Shown: one piece after another, positions 23,799-32,775 of the stretch | Layout of the letters: each line of letters begins with the position of its first letter | Numbering within the stretch: the stretch's first letter is position 1 | DNA from: SCRA01 sp035533275 | GTDB lineage: Bacteria > Vulcanimicrobiota > Vulcanimicrobiia > Vulcanimicrobiales > SCRA01 | NCBI GenBank assembly: GCA_035533275.1 | Contig: DATLUD010000039.1 | Coordinates: 49,680 to 113,679, forward strand | Length of the DNA: 64,000 nucleotides | Direction of reading: 5' to 3' | Made by a program: the position numbers and the translations under genes | Notes under the pieces: generated by a model | The model's database searches: none | Seen by the model: only the letters and a program-made list of their open reading frames with translations | What the model was told of the DNA's origin: nothing

Positions 23799-26700
23799 AT
23801 GTCGACGCTTACGGAAATCTTCGCGCCGGGTGCGCAGCCTCTGGCCGAGGGGCTGAAAACCCTCACGCTTTCTCCGGACCGCACGGCCAAACCTGGAGAC
23901 GTCGTCCGCGTCCGCTTCGCCTTCTCCAACGTCGGAAGCGCCGTCGCCACCGGGGTTCGCGTGAAGTTGCTGCTCCCCGAGCAGGGGCGCTACGTGGCCG
24001 GCTCCGCCGCCATCGACGAAGAGGGCTGCCCGGACGAAGGGGGCACCGTCTCCTTCCTGACCGCGGCGGGCGGGGCGATTCACGACCTCGCACCCGGCGA
24101 GGCCTGTGGCGTCACGTTGGAGTTTCGCGTCGAGGGGCCCATCGAGGACGGCACGCAGCTTGCCGTGCAGGCGGCCCTCGCCGCCGACGGCGCCCCGGTG
24201 GTGGGATCGAACCTGGCGCGCATCGCGGTCCGCAGCCGCCCGCAGCTGCGCGGGAATCTCACCGCGCTCTCCATCGAGGCGCCCAACGGCAATCGTCCGG
24301 GCGCGCAGATCACCGTGCGCGCCGCGATCCACAACCACGGGCAGTCCACCGCCCACGACGTCACCCTGGCGCTGCCGATCCCGGAGCGCACCAGCTACGT
24401 CGCGGGCACGGCGCGCGTCGACGGCCGCCTGCTGAGCGTGAGCGGCGCGGAGCCGTTTCCCGCGCAGGAGCAGCGTGTGGTCGCGGCGGCCCTGGCCGCC
24501 TCGCGCACCCTTGTGGCGACGTACGACGTCGCCATCGCCCAGCCGCTTGCCGACGGGGCGCGCATCGCGGCGCGCGCCGTGGTCGGCGCCCGCGAGGAAG
24601 GCGAGTTCGAGCTCGCGCCGGCGGCGCTGGAGGTGCGCTCCCCCGCGGAGTTCGGCGCCGGCACGGGCATCGAGGTGGGCGGCGGCGAGGAGGTCGTGCC
24701 GGGGCAGCGCGTGCGCGTAGGCTTGGCCTACCTGAACGTCGGCAGCGGAACCGCCGAGGACGTGACCGTCTCGATCGCGCTGCCGGAGGGCCTGGTCTAT
24801 TCGCCCGGCTCGACCATGGAGAACGGCCGCGCCGTCGCCGACGACCAGGCCGTGCGCCTCGCGGAGATCGAGCCCGGCGAGAGCGGCCGCATGACGATCG
24901 AGGCCATCGTGGTCTCGCCCGCGCCGACGGGGCGACGCCTCCCGGTGCGCGCCGCGCTGCGGTGGCGCGGCGGCGAGCGCGCGTTCGAGAAGACGCTGCG
25001 CGTGCGCTCGGCGCCGGAGTTTCCCGAGGCGATCAATCGCTTCGAGCTTCGCAGCACCGCGAGCTTGGCGCCGGGCGAGGAGATGGCCGCGCGTCTGGTG
25101 GTCAACAACGGCGGCACCGACGTTGCGCGAGACGTGCGCGTCACCATCGCGACGGCCGAGGGCCTCGAGGCGCTGCGCGTCCGCCGAGAAGGCGCGACGC
25201 TGGAGATCGAGGACGGAGGCGTTCGCCTCGGCGACATGGCGCCGCTCGATGCGGTGCGCCTCGACGTCAGCGCGCGCGTGGTCACGCCGCTCCCCGACAA
25301 GACGCCGCTCTCGATGAGCGCCAAGGTGCGCGCGATCGACGTGGTCGAGAGCACGGTCGGCAGCGTCACGGCGCATGCGCACTCGCGCCCGCGCTTTCCG
25401 CACGATTCCCAGCGCCTGCGCCTGGTCTCCGATCTGCCGGTTCGCCCCGGGCGAAGCGTGGAGATCGCGTACAGCGCGCGTAACGAGGGCACGGACGTCG
25501 CCCGCGAGACCACGCTCACCTTCGAGCTCCCCGCGGAGCTGACGCTGGAGGGCGTGGAGGGCGCCGCGCGCCGCGGAGAGCGGACGCTCGTGCTCGGAGC
25601 GATGGAGCCGGGGGCCGTCGCCGCGGGCGTGGTGCGCTTGGCATTGGCGGCGGGCGTTCCCACCGGCTCGCAGCTTCCCGTGGGCGCGCGGCTCTCGTGC
25701 GCGAACGGAGCGAGCGCGCTGCTCGAAGCGGCGGAGGTCGCCGTGACCGCCTCGCCGTCGTTCGCCGCCGCGACGCTGCGCATCGATCCGGCCGACGAGG
25801 CTTCCCCCGGCGAGATCCTCACCTTCCGCCTGGATGCGCGCAACGAGGGCGACGGTGCGGCGGCGCGCCTGATCGTGCGGGCCGCACCGCCGGAGCAGAC
25901 GACGTATCTGCCGGCTTCCACCGAGATCAACGGCGTCGGCGTCGTCGACATCGGCGGAGGCTCGCCGCTCGCCGGCGGGCTCACGCTCGCCGACATCCCG
26001 CCGGAGATGCAGGTGATCATCGCCTGGCGCGCCGCGGTGAACTCCCCCGTGGCGCCCGGCACCGAGCTGATCGCGCGCGCGCACCTCACCTGGGACGACG
26101 GCGGCGCCGACGTGGCGAGCGCGGCGACCGTGGTGCGCTCGCTGCCGTTCTTCGGCGAGCGCGCCCCCCTGCCGTTCTCCGTGCTGGGCGTGGTGCTCCA
26201 GCCGCGCGCCGCAACGGCGCCCGCGCGCGAGGCCGCGCCCGCCGTCGAGATGCCGCCCGCCGTGCCGTCGTCCGCGGAGCTGGCCGTGGAGTCCGAGACG
26301 CTCCCGGTGGCTCAGGAAGAGGCGCTCCCGGCCACCGTCCCCGTCGTGCCTCCTCCCGTCGCGCGAACCGAGGCGCCGCTCGTCGCGCTTCCCCCGCTCG
26401 TGGAGACCGGGGAAGGCCGCGTCGCGGTCGTCTCGTCGTACGGCTCGGACCGCATCGCTCGCGCGATGCGGCTGATCTCCAGCGTGGAGGCGGGGGCGCT
26501 CTTCCCGCACTTGTACGCGGTGCGAGCCTTCTTGCCCGATCGCGCGGTCGGAGGCCCCGCGCTGGAAGATCTGCTCGAAGGCGAGCGCGAGCGGCTGCAC
26601 GAGCTGCTCGATCATCTGTTCATCAAGCTGCGCTTGCCGCGCTACGTCGTCTCGCAGAAGGACCTGGAGGATCGCCCGGCGCGCAGCGCGCTCATCTCGC

Positions 26701-27083
26701 TGATGCGCGGTTTCGCCGAGCAGCGCGTGCCCGTGAGCGAGCCCGTGCCCGGCGGCTTGGTGGTGCTCACCGGCTCGATCGCCAACGACGAAGCCGCCAA
26801 GCACGCCGACGAGCTCGAAGGGGCTCCGCTCGGTGGTGCGCGGCCATGGCGCGCGCTGGCGGCGCTCCTTCCCACGGCGGGCGCCACCGAGGAGAGCCTG
26901 GCGTTGGGCGAGGCATTGGCCGTCTATCGCGATAGGTTCGTCGAGGCGATGCGGGATCTGGAGCGCATGCCCACGCAGGAGTTCCACCGCGTGCTCGCCG
27001 CGCGCTCCCCCGAGTCGCTCGATGCGGCGCTGGAACAGGTACGCGCCGCCGCCGCGCGCATGGGAGAGCGTGCCACCGCCTGA
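23799..27083 (+). CDS. Large repeat protein with six DUF11/CARDB-like modules and no signal peptide
   Basis: I do not recognise a named family. The 1,094-residue product has six beta-sandwich modules of about 120-137 residues, each opening with an Asn-x-Gly motif: NVGSAVATGV near 41, NHGQSTAHDV near 178, NVGSGTAEDV near 311, NNGGTDVARDV near 436, NEGTDVARET near 561 and NEGDGAAARL near 681. Such DUF11/CARDB modules usually belong to secreted proteins, but no signal peptide or membrane segment is seen. A Pro/Ala/Val linker (about 800-875) leads to a mostly helical C-terminal domain of about 220 residues with EGERERLHELLDHLFIKLRL. ATG 23799 has GGAG 5 nt upstream; an upstream ATG at 23760 lacks a usable site. 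The next gene overlaps by 14 nt. Confidence 0.75.
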   Translation: MSTLTEIFAPGAQPLAEGLKTLTLSPDRTAKPGDVVRVRFAFSNVGSAVATGVRVKLLLPEQGRYVAGSAAIDEEGCPDEGGTVSFLTAAGGAIHDLAPGEACGVTLEFRVEGPIEDGTQLAVQAALAADGAPVVGSNLARIAVRSRPQLRGNLTALSIEAPNGNRPGAQITVRAAIHNHGQSTAHDVTLALPIPERTSYVAGTARVDGRLLSVSGAEPFPAQEQRVVAAALAASRTLVATYDVAIAQPLADGARIAARAVVGAREEGEFELAPAALEVRSPAEFGAGTGIEVGGGEEVVPGQRVRVGLAYLNVGSGTAEDVTVSIALPEGLVYSPGSTMENGRAVADDQAVRLAEIEPGESGRMTIEAIVVSPAPTGRRLPVRAALRWRGGERAFEKTLRVRSAPEFPEAINRFELRSTASLAPGEEMAARLVVNNGGTDVARDVRVTIATAEGLEALRVRREGATLEIEDGGVRLGDMAPLDAVRLDVSARVVTPLPDKTPLSMSAKVRAIDVVESTVGSVTAHAHSRPRFPHDSQRLRLVSDLPVRPGRSVEIAYSARNEGTDVARETTLTFELPAELTLEGVEGAARRGERTLVLGAMEPGAVAAGVVRLALAAGVPTGSQLPVGARLSCANGASALLEAAEVAVTASPSFAAATLRIDPADEASPGEILTFRLDARNEGDGAAARLIVRAAPPEQTTYLPASTEINGVGVVDIGGGSPLAGGLTLADIPPEMQVIIAWRAAVNSPVAPGTELIARAHLTWDDGGADVASAATVVRSLPFFGERAPLPFSVLGVVLQPRAATAPAREAAPAVEMPPAVPSSAELAVESETLPVAQEEALPATVPVVPPPVARTEAPLVALPPLVETGEGRVAVVSSYGSDRIARAMRLISSVEAGALFPHLYAVRAFLPDRAVGGPALEDLLEGERERLHELLDHLFIKLRLPRYVVSQKDLEDRPARSALISLMRGFAEQRVPVSEPVPGGLVVLTGSIANDEAAKHADELEGAPLGGARPWRALAALLPTAGATEESLALGEALAVYRDRFVEAMRDLERMPTQEFHRVLAARSPESLDAALEQVRAAAARMGERATA

Positions 27084-27693
27084 GGTGCTCGGCGAGCTCG
27101 CCGCGTGGCGCGCCGACGCAGCGATCGCGCTCGTGATCTTGGCGGCGGTCGCCTTCGCCCTCGGCGGCGCATGGCTGGCGCGGTCGGGCGGCCAGGAGCG
27201 GCAGCAGGCCGTCGAGTTCCCCCTCTCGCCCGTGGAGACGCCCGTTCCCGTGCCGCGCCCGTGGTGGGCCGTGGCCGGCGCATCCGCCGAAGGCAGCGTG
27301 CAAGAGCGCGCCGCGCTGGTCGAAGGCCTCGCGCTGCGCGGCGGCGAGAGTGCGCGCGCGGCGCTGACGCAGGCGTGGGAGGTCGAGGGGGACCCGTCCG
27401 TGCGCGAGGGCGTGCTTTCCGCGCTGCAATGGTGCGACGGCGAGCCGCCGCTGCGGATCTTCGGCGCGGCGCTGACGAGCGGCAGCGAGGCGGAGCGCAT
27501 CTTGGCGATCGAGGGCCTCGAGCGGCGCGGACGCCACGAGACGATCGCCACGGCGCTCGCCGACGAGTCGAATGCCGTTGCGCTTGCCGCCGCTCTCGCG
27601 TTGCACCGCGCCGGCCGCGAGGATCTGCTGGCAGGGGTGCGCGAGAGGCGCGGCGCGCGTTTCGCCGAGACGCTCGAGCTGCTCGGGGGCTGA
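27070..27693 (+). CDS. Single-pass membrane protein with HEAT-like helical repeats
   Basis: The 207-residue product is not a recognised family. After about 17 residues it has one TM segment (AAIALVILAAVAFALGGAWLA), a Pro-rich linker, then repeated helical pairs resembling HEAT repeats (ALVEGLALRGGESARAALTQ, ILAIEGLERRGRHETIATAL, LAAALALHRAGREDLLAGV). GTG 27070, preceded by GGGAG, overlaps the preceding gene by 14 nt, so the two are very likely made together and may interact. GTG 27085 is an alternative start. Confidence 0.65.
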   Translation: MPPPEVLGELAAWRADAAIALVILAAVAFALGGAWLARSGGQERQQAVEFPLSPVETPVPVPRPWWAVAGASAEGSVQERAALVEGLALRGGESARAALTQAWEVEGDPSVREGVLSALQWCDGEPPLRIFGAALTSGSEAERILAIEGLERRGRHETIATALADESNAVALAAALALHRAGREDLLAGVRERRGARFAETLELLGG

Positions 27694-27699
27694 GCGATT

Positions 27700-27715
27700 C
27701 GCGCGGCGCCGCGCG
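27700..27715. terminator. Palindrome between convergent genes
   Basis: CGCGCGGCGCCGCGCG is a perfect 16-bp palindrome in the 26-nt gap between the HEAT-like gene and the flagellin stop. It lacks a T-run and has no loop, so a terminator role is only suggested by its position. Confidence 0.25.
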
Positions 27716-27719
27716 GACG

Positions 27720-29069
27720 CTACCCGAACGACTTCTGAACCAGCGTCACCATCTGCTGCGCGTCGAGATACAACGAGTGCAAGACGCTGTTCTGCACTTG
27801 CACCAGCACTTGGTCGCGCGTGTACGACGTGACGTCGGAGCCCACGTTGGCGTCGCGGATCGAGCTGGCCGCCGCTGTGAGCTGAGTCTGCTGCGTCGCG
27901 ATGTCGGTCGCGTCGTGCTGCAGCGAGACGGTCTGCGCGCCGATCTTCGCGCGGATTCCCGCGAGCAGGCTGATGGCGTGATCGAGCCGGTATTCCGCAG
28001 CTTGATTGGCGTTGAAGTTCACGTCGCCCGCCGAGCCCGGTCCCTGCTGCGGCGTGAGGTTCGGGTTGCCGGCGAGGATTTGGTCGGAGGTGTACGTGCC
28101 CAACAGGATCTCGCTCACGCCGAGGTCGCGAGCGTTCACGCCGGGGATGTCGACGTTGACGATGTGACCCTCACCGCCGCCGTCGTTGACGGAGAGAGCG
28201 TGTCCGGCCGTCGGATTCTGCGCCGGCACCGTGTAGAAGAAGAACTGCTTGCCGATGTCGGCCGCGGAGATCGCGTTGAGGTTGAACGAGGCGACGTTGT
28301 CCGTACCGCTCTGATTGGCCGCGGTGAAGCTCGCGGTCAGCGGGATCGGGAACGGCGAGAGGAACGGCACGTACATGATGTTCGTGCCCGCGAAGATCGC
28401 GTAGTTGGAGACCTGCGGCGCGCCGAACGACGGGTCGGCGCTGGAGACGGTGACCTGGACGTTGAGCAGGTCGTTGCTGGGGTTGAAGGGGCTCGGAGGC
28501 GGCGCGCCCAGATCGCCGGTGACCTTGACGGAGACCTCGGCCTGCACGGACGATGGATTGAAGCCGATGGACGTGGGATCGACGAGTTGCTGACCGCTGG
28601 CCAGCGTGTCGTTCTGCGGCACGTAGTACTGCGCCGCCGCAGGGGCGTCGGGGGAGAGGCTCCCGTCCAGCAGATGCTGTCCGTTGAACTGCGTGTTGCC
28701 GGAGATCGTGTTGACCTCTTGCGCGAGCGAGTTCAACTCGGTCTGCAAGTACGAGATCTGCTGCGGAGCGTCGAGGCTGGAGTTGGCCTCCACGACCAGC
28801 GAGCGCATGCGCTGCAAGATGTCGGCGATCGTCTGCAGGCCGCCCTCGGCGGTCTGCAGCAGGTCGACGGCGCTCTGGATGCTCTGCTGGCCGGTCTGGA
28901 AGCCGTTGGCTTGGGCGAGGAGTCGCTGGGAGATCGCCAGTCCGCTTGGATCGTCGGCCGCGCTGGAAATACGAAGGCCGCTCGAAAGACGTTGCGTCAC
29001 TTTCGAGAGGTCTGCGTATGTCTTGTTCTGCCCCAGCGCTACCCAGTCGCCGAAGCGCAGCACGTCCAT
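27720..29069 (-). CDS. Flagellin
   Basis: The 449-residue protein has both conserved flagellin ends. The N-terminal D0/D1 region has LSKVTQRLSSGLRISSAADDPSGLAISQRL, with the helical sequence continuing through QSAVDLLQTAEGGLQTIADILQRMR. The C-terminal D1/D0 region reads LDHAISLLAGIRAKIGAQ and ends VLHSLYLDAQQMVTLVQKSFG. The roughly 220-residue middle (about 150-370) is a variable surface domain rich in beta sequence. The ATG at 29069 follows a distant GGAGGG; the frame is open to 29465 but the extension is not flagellin-like. No other flagellar gene is in the window. A sigma28-like promoter lies upstream. Confidence 0.9.
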   Translation of the reverse strand: MDVLRFGDWVALGQNKTYADLSKVTQRLSSGLRISSAADDPSGLAISQRLLAQANGFQTGQQSIQSAVDLLQTAEGGLQTIADILQRMRSLVVEANSSLDAPQQISYLQTELNSLAQEVNTISGNTQFNGQHLLDGSLSPDAPAAAQYYVPQNDTLASGQQLVDPTSIGFNPSSVQAEVSVKVTGDLGAPPPSPFNPSNDLLNVQVTVSSADPSFGAPQVSNYAIFAGTNIMYVPFLSPFPIPLTASFTAANQSGTDNVASFNLNAISAADIGKQFFFYTVPAQNPTAGHALSVNDGGGEGHIVNVDIPGVNARDLGVSEILLGTYTSDQILAGNPNLTPQQGPGSAGDVNFNANQAAEYRLDHAISLLAGIRAKIGAQTVSLQHDATDIATQQTQLTAAASSIRDANVGSDVTSYTRDQVLVQVQNSVLHSLYLDAQQMVTLVQKSFG

Positions 29070-29143
29070 GTCCTGCGCGACCCTCCATGGTCGGATGGCG
29101 AAGAGGCCTCCCACGGCGTTCCGTGAGCGGTCCCTGTCTTGGT

Positions 29144-29170
29144 CTATCGGCGGGTTCGACGAAAAGCTGA
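29144..29170 (-). promoter_or_regulatory. Sigma28 (FliA)-like promoter of the flagellin gene
   Basis: On the minus strand GCCGATAG (29151-29144) matches the sigma28 -10 consensus GCCGATAA at 7 of 8 bases. The -35 region TCAGCTTT (29170-29163), at the right distance, matches TAAAGTTT at 5 of 8. Transcription would begin near 29137, leaving about 68 nt of leader. Confidence 0.6.
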
Positions 29171-29188
29171 CCGCTCGCTTCCGGCCCC

Positions 29189-29206
29189 GGTAAAGCTCGG
29201 GTAAGG
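29189..29206 (+). promoter_or_regulatory. Pair of GGTAAAG-type direct repeats upstream of the usher-like gene
   Basis: GGTAAAG (29189) and GGTAAGG (29200) are spaced 11 bp, one helical turn. The preceding GGCCCC context is identical to that of the third repeat upstream of 32776. Tandem half-sites at 11 bp are the usual target layout of OmpR/PhoB-family response regulators; the actual protein is unknown. Confidence 0.5.
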
Positions 29207-29273
29207 ATTGAACGCGAGGTGCGCCCCGCCTCCTCGGCGACCGACAACCGTAAGCGATACGGCTCGTCGCTGC

Positions 29274-32200
29274 GTGAAACGATCGAAACGGTTCCCTACG
29301 CTCCTGATCGCCCTCGGCAGCCTCTTGCTCGCCGCCGGGGTTGGCCTTGCCGTGCCCGCGGGAGCCGGTTTCCCGGCGCCCGGCCGCCAAGCCGCCGCCC
29401 AGTCGCCGGCCCCGCCGGTCAGGGCGGCCGCGACCCTGCCGCGGCTCGCCACGCCGGCCCCGCATCGCGCGCCGCGGCCGGCGGCCGCCCCGCCCAGCTT
29501 GGAGCGGCAGGTGGCCATATTGGTAGCCGTCGCTCCCCCTGCCGCCGGCTCGGCCGGTCCGGCGGCCGCGCCGACTTCACGGCCGCAGCCCGTCGACACG
29601 CCGATGATCATCCCGCCGGGCGTCGCGGTGCCCGCGGGCTCGCCGCCGCCAGCCCCGCCCGCCGCATCCCCGCAGGCTCCGCTGCCCGCCGTAGCGGCAG
29701 CCACGCCTACGGCCACCGCGCCTCTCCCCGCCCGCGCGGCCGTGGCGCGGCATGGCTCCTTTCTGGGGCGCGGCCCTCTTCAACTGAGCGCTTTGGGCGG
29801 CTTCGACCTGGGCTCGCACCAGACGTCCACGGCCCAGAGCTTGGCCGCCAACCAGATGCTCGGCGTCAACTTTCTGTTGAAGCTCGACCGCCGGACGGAG
29901 CAGACCTCGCTCTCGATCCAGGACCCGGTCGGCTATTCCTCCGGGATCTCCACGGTGGGCCAAATCCAAGCGGCCTACAGCGCCGCCCGGTACGCCCTGG
30001 CATATGGCCCGCTCACCGGCCCGACCGACTCGCAGATCGGCATCGGCGGCTTCGCCCGGGGCCTGGAGTTCCGGCTGCCCCGCCCCAACGGCGAGCTCGA
30101 TTTCCTCAGCGCGGCGGCGACGCAGGCCGGCGGCGAAGGCTTTCGATCCCTGGGTCTGCGCCGCACCTACTACCTGCCCAAGAGCGAGTTGCTGAGCGAT
30201 ACCATCATCCTCTCGCGCGGCGAGCAGTCGGGGGCCGCCAATCTGGTCGCCGACGCCGCCTTCGAGCGCTTCTCGGCGGCGCTGAGCAGCAACCTCGAGC
30301 TGGCGTTGGACCGGACCCGCTCGATTCCCGGCGCCGCGAACGGGACGCGGCTGGCCGAGGGACTCCAGGTCAACGCCCCGTGGGAGCGCGGATACGTCTC
30401 GTTCTCGGCTCGCTCCGTCCCCGACGGCTTCACCACGCTCTCCTCCACCCTGCCCGCCGACAAGTCGTGGGATCTCACCGTGCAGCACCCGATCGGGCGG
30501 CTCGGCAACCTCCTGGTGGACTTGGGCCGCGACGACGCCTTGGCCAGCGGCGAGTGGGACCGGACGATCCGCCGGAACCTGTCCTTCAGCCAGCCGTTCG
30601 GCAACGACTCGCTGACGCTGGTCGAGAGCTACGCCCGCTCCGCCGTGGGCGGCGCGATCACGATCAATCGCTCGGACGGCGTCACCACCACGGAGTCCCT
30701 CAGAGGCTTCGCGCTCACGCAGACCCTGCAGCGCTCCAGCGCGGCCAGCGGCGGCGGCGCAGCGGCGCAGACGCAGGAGAGCCTCTCCGTCGGGCACGTG
30801 CTCGGCAACGGCTTCGTCCAAGCCCAAGGCGTTCTGGGGACCTCGGTCAGCGGCGGCGTCGCCACGGCGCAGCGTCAGGCGCTGCTCTCGTACGTGCGCC
30901 GCCTGGGAGACCGCACCGACCTCACGCTCAACGAGCAGTTCGTCTCGAGCGACACCGGCGGCGCCCTCACGACGCAGCGCTCGCTGGGCGTGGGCATCAT
31001 CCGTCGCATCTCGCCGGTCATCGCGCTCAACGTCACGGCCACGCGCTCGCGGCAGACGGGATTGAACGCGGGCAACGCCTCCACCATCAATGTCGATCTG
31101 GTCGGCCCGCTCTCGTTCGGCGGGACGCAGTACACGGGTCACCCCAACCCCAACCTTCCCGCGACGATCACCGGCCACGTCTACGTCGTGAGCTCGACCG
31201 GCGGATCCGCGGCCTTCGGCGCGCGGGGTCTGGGCAACGTGCTCGTGCTGCTCGACGGCACGACGCCCGTGCGTACGGACATCGACGGCGGCTACCAGTT
31301 CCGCTTCGTCACGCAGGGCTATCACACGGTCTCCATCGTGCAGGCCACCGTCGAAGGCGGCCTGGTGGCCAATCGCGGCCAGATCGGCGTGGAGGTGGCG
31401 GGCGGGCAGACGGCGATCGTCGACTTCAACGTCGGCGCCTACGCGGGCATCGCCGGCCACCTCTACGCCAAGTCTCCCAAGGGGCCGGCGCCGGTGGCGG
31501 GTGTGGACATCGTGGTCGACGGCGGGCGCCGGGTCACCACCGGTCCCGACGGGGCCTACCAGGTTGGCGGGCTCCTACCCGGGACCCATCGCGTGGTGCT
31601 CTCCAAGGAGAGCCTCCCGGCCAACGTCACGTTGGAGGGCCCCTACGAGCGCACCGTGCAGGTTCGCCAAGGAGAGCTGACCACCGTCGACTTCACGGCG
31701 CTGCCGCTGGGCTCGATCAGCGGTCACGTGCTCTACGCGCCCAACGCCGGATTCGGCGACCTGCATGGCGCCAGGAACGTCTACGTCGTGGCGCAACCCG
31801 GCAACTACGCCGCCATCACCAACGACGACGGCAGCTTCCTGCTCGACGACGTTCCGCCGGGCAACTATCAGGTGAACGTCGATCCCGAGACCCTGCCCGA
31901 TGGCGAGGCGGTGGTCCAAGGGCCCGATGAGCCCGTGCAGGTGTTCGGCGGCTCCGACACCGGCGGCGTGGTCTTCAAGCTGGGCGCGGCGCCCAAGGCG
32001 GTGGTCTTCTCGTTCGACAACGGGCGCAAGGCCGACGTCTCCGTCTCCGTGCGTCCGGATCGCGCCCCGCCCGGCGCCGCCGTCGACGTCGTGGTCCGCA
32101 CCTCCGAGGGGCACCCGACGTCGGTGGCACAGCAGAGCGACGCCTTCGGATCGTTCCCGTTGCGCTTCGACGCCAAGCTGCGCGCGTGGATCGGCCGCTT

Positions 32201-32564
32201 CGTCGTGCCGATCCTCCAGGCGGGGGACTACGCTCTGCGCGTCTCCGTCGAGGGAGCACACCACGGTTTCGGCGACGCCTCGCTGACCGTCGATCCGAAG
32301 ATCCCGCTGATCGCGATGCACGTGATGACGCACCGTCCGATCCCCGGGCACACGATCGCGGTCACGGCGCGGATCCTCGCGCCCGTGGAGCCGGGCGACG
32401 AGGTGCGCTTCGAGGACGGCTACGCCTTCAAGCTCCCGGAGCCGCGCGGCGCGATCTACTCGTTCGACGTGCGCCTGTGGTCGCACGGGCTGCCGTACCG
32501 CGGCACGATCGAGAGCCGCGACGGCAAGAAGTATCCCTTCGTGCTCGAGGCTCCCGGGCGCTGA
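29274..32564 (+). CDS. Usher-like outer-membrane barrel protein with three regulatory-type beta-sandwich repeats
   Basis: The 1,096-residue product starts at GTG 29274, giving a signal peptide (KRSKRFPTLLIALGSLLLAAGVGL). A Pro/Ala-rich stretch (to about 165) is followed by 450 residues of alternating amphipathic strands (for example LEGLQVNAPWERGYVSFSAR-like and SLTLVESYARSAVGG), as in an outer-membrane barrel. Three carboxypeptidase-regulatory-like domains begin at ITGHVYVV (about 629), IAGHLYAK (about 724) and ISGHVLYA (about 815); each has a DGxY/DGSF turn. Two more beta domains end the protein. The chaperone-like and subunit-like neighbours suggest a diverged chaperone-usher secretion pore. 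Another kind of surface-protein exporter remains possible. Confidence 0.6.
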   Translation: MKRSKRFPTLLIALGSLLLAAGVGLAVPAGAGFPAPGRQAAAQSPAPPVRAAATLPRLATPAPHRAPRPAAAPPSLERQVAILVAVAPPAAGSAGPAAAPTSRPQPVDTPMIIPPGVAVPAGSPPPAPPAASPQAPLPAVAAATPTATAPLPARAAVARHGSFLGRGPLQLSALGGFDLGSHQTSTAQSLAANQMLGVNFLLKLDRRTEQTSLSIQDPVGYSSGISTVGQIQAAYSAARYALAYGPLTGPTDSQIGIGGFARGLEFRLPRPNGELDFLSAAATQAGGEGFRSLGLRRTYYLPKSELLSDTIILSRGEQSGAANLVADAAFERFSAALSSNLELALDRTRSIPGAANGTRLAEGLQVNAPWERGYVSFSARSVPDGFTTLSSTLPADKSWDLTVQHPIGRLGNLLVDLGRDDALASGEWDRTIRRNLSFSQPFGNDSLTLVESYARSAVGGAITINRSDGVTTTESLRGFALTQTLQRSSAASGGGAAAQTQESLSVGHVLGNGFVQAQGVLGTSVSGGVATAQRQALLSYVRRLGDRTDLTLNEQFVSSDTGGALTTQRSLGVGIIRRISPVIALNVTATRSRQTGLNAGNASTINVDLVGPLSFGGTQYTGHPNPNLPATITGHVYVVSSTGGSAAFGARGLGNVLVLLDGTTPVRTDIDGGYQFRFVTQGYHTVSIVQATVEGGLVANRGQIGVEVAGGQTAIVDFNVGAYAGIAGHLYAKSPKGPAPVAGVDIVVDGGRRVTTGPDGAYQVGGLLPGTHRVVLSKESLPANVTLEGPYERTVQVRQGELTTVDFTALPLGSISGHVLYAPNAGFGDLHGARNVYVVAQPGNYAAITNDDGSFLLDDVPPGNYQVNVDPETLPDGEAVVQGPDEPVQVFGGSDTGGVVFKLGAAPKAVVFSFDNGRKADVSVSVRPDRAPPGAAVDVVVRTSEGHPTSVAQQSDAFGSFPLRFDAKLRAWIGRFVVPILQAGDYALRVSVEGAHHGFGDASLTVDPKIPLIAMHVMTHRPIPGHTIAVTARILAPVEPGDEVRFEDGYAFKLPEPRGAIYSFDVRLWSHGLPYRGTIESRDGKKYPFVLEAPGR

Positions 32565-32590
32565 GCGCGGCGCGCCGAGTGTCAACGCAA

Positions 32591-32640
32591 CGTAAAGGTG
32601 CGTAAACCGCGCGTCAGGCCCCGGTAAAAGCGCCGTAAAG
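32591..32640 (+). promoter_or_regulatory. Four helically phased (C/G)GTAAA direct repeats upstream of the first subunit gene
   Basis: CGTAAAG (32591), CGTAAAC (32601), GGTAAAA (32623) and CGTAAAG (32634) start 10, 22 and 11 bp apart, so all face the same side of the helix. They lie about 50 bp upstream of a candidate -10. This is the geometry of activator half-sites, and the GGCCCCGGTAAA context recurs upstream of the usher-like gene. Confidence 0.6.
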
Positions 32641-32689
32641 AATGGCCGCCAGGTGGCCGAAACATCTGGTGTCCCCCTTGTGACTCGCG

Positions 32690-32695
32690 TATCAT
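32690..32695 (+). promoter_or_regulatory. Candidate -10 of the first subunit gene
   Basis: TATCAT lies 80 nt before the ATG at 32776. At the proper distance upstream there is only a poor -35 (around CTGGTG), consistent with a promoter that needs an activator bound at the GTAAA repeats. Confidence 0.4.
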
Positions 32696-32775
32696 CCGGG
32701 TGTGAGAGCTTCTGCGGCCAAGGATGGCACGATCAGACTCTCCCGTAGCACATGCCGAAAGGGAACGAATCAACG

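Noticed and set aside
23775..27551. A 1,258-codon minus-strand open frame
   Set aside because: It mirrors the repeat protein at 23799 and has the composition of an antisense shadow; no domain is recognisable, and the plus-strand frame shows six ordered repeats.
29070..29465. A longer flagellin start at 29465
   Set aside because: The added 132 residues are Arg/Gly-rich shadow sequence across the promoter region and overlap the signal peptide of the usher-like gene on the other strand.
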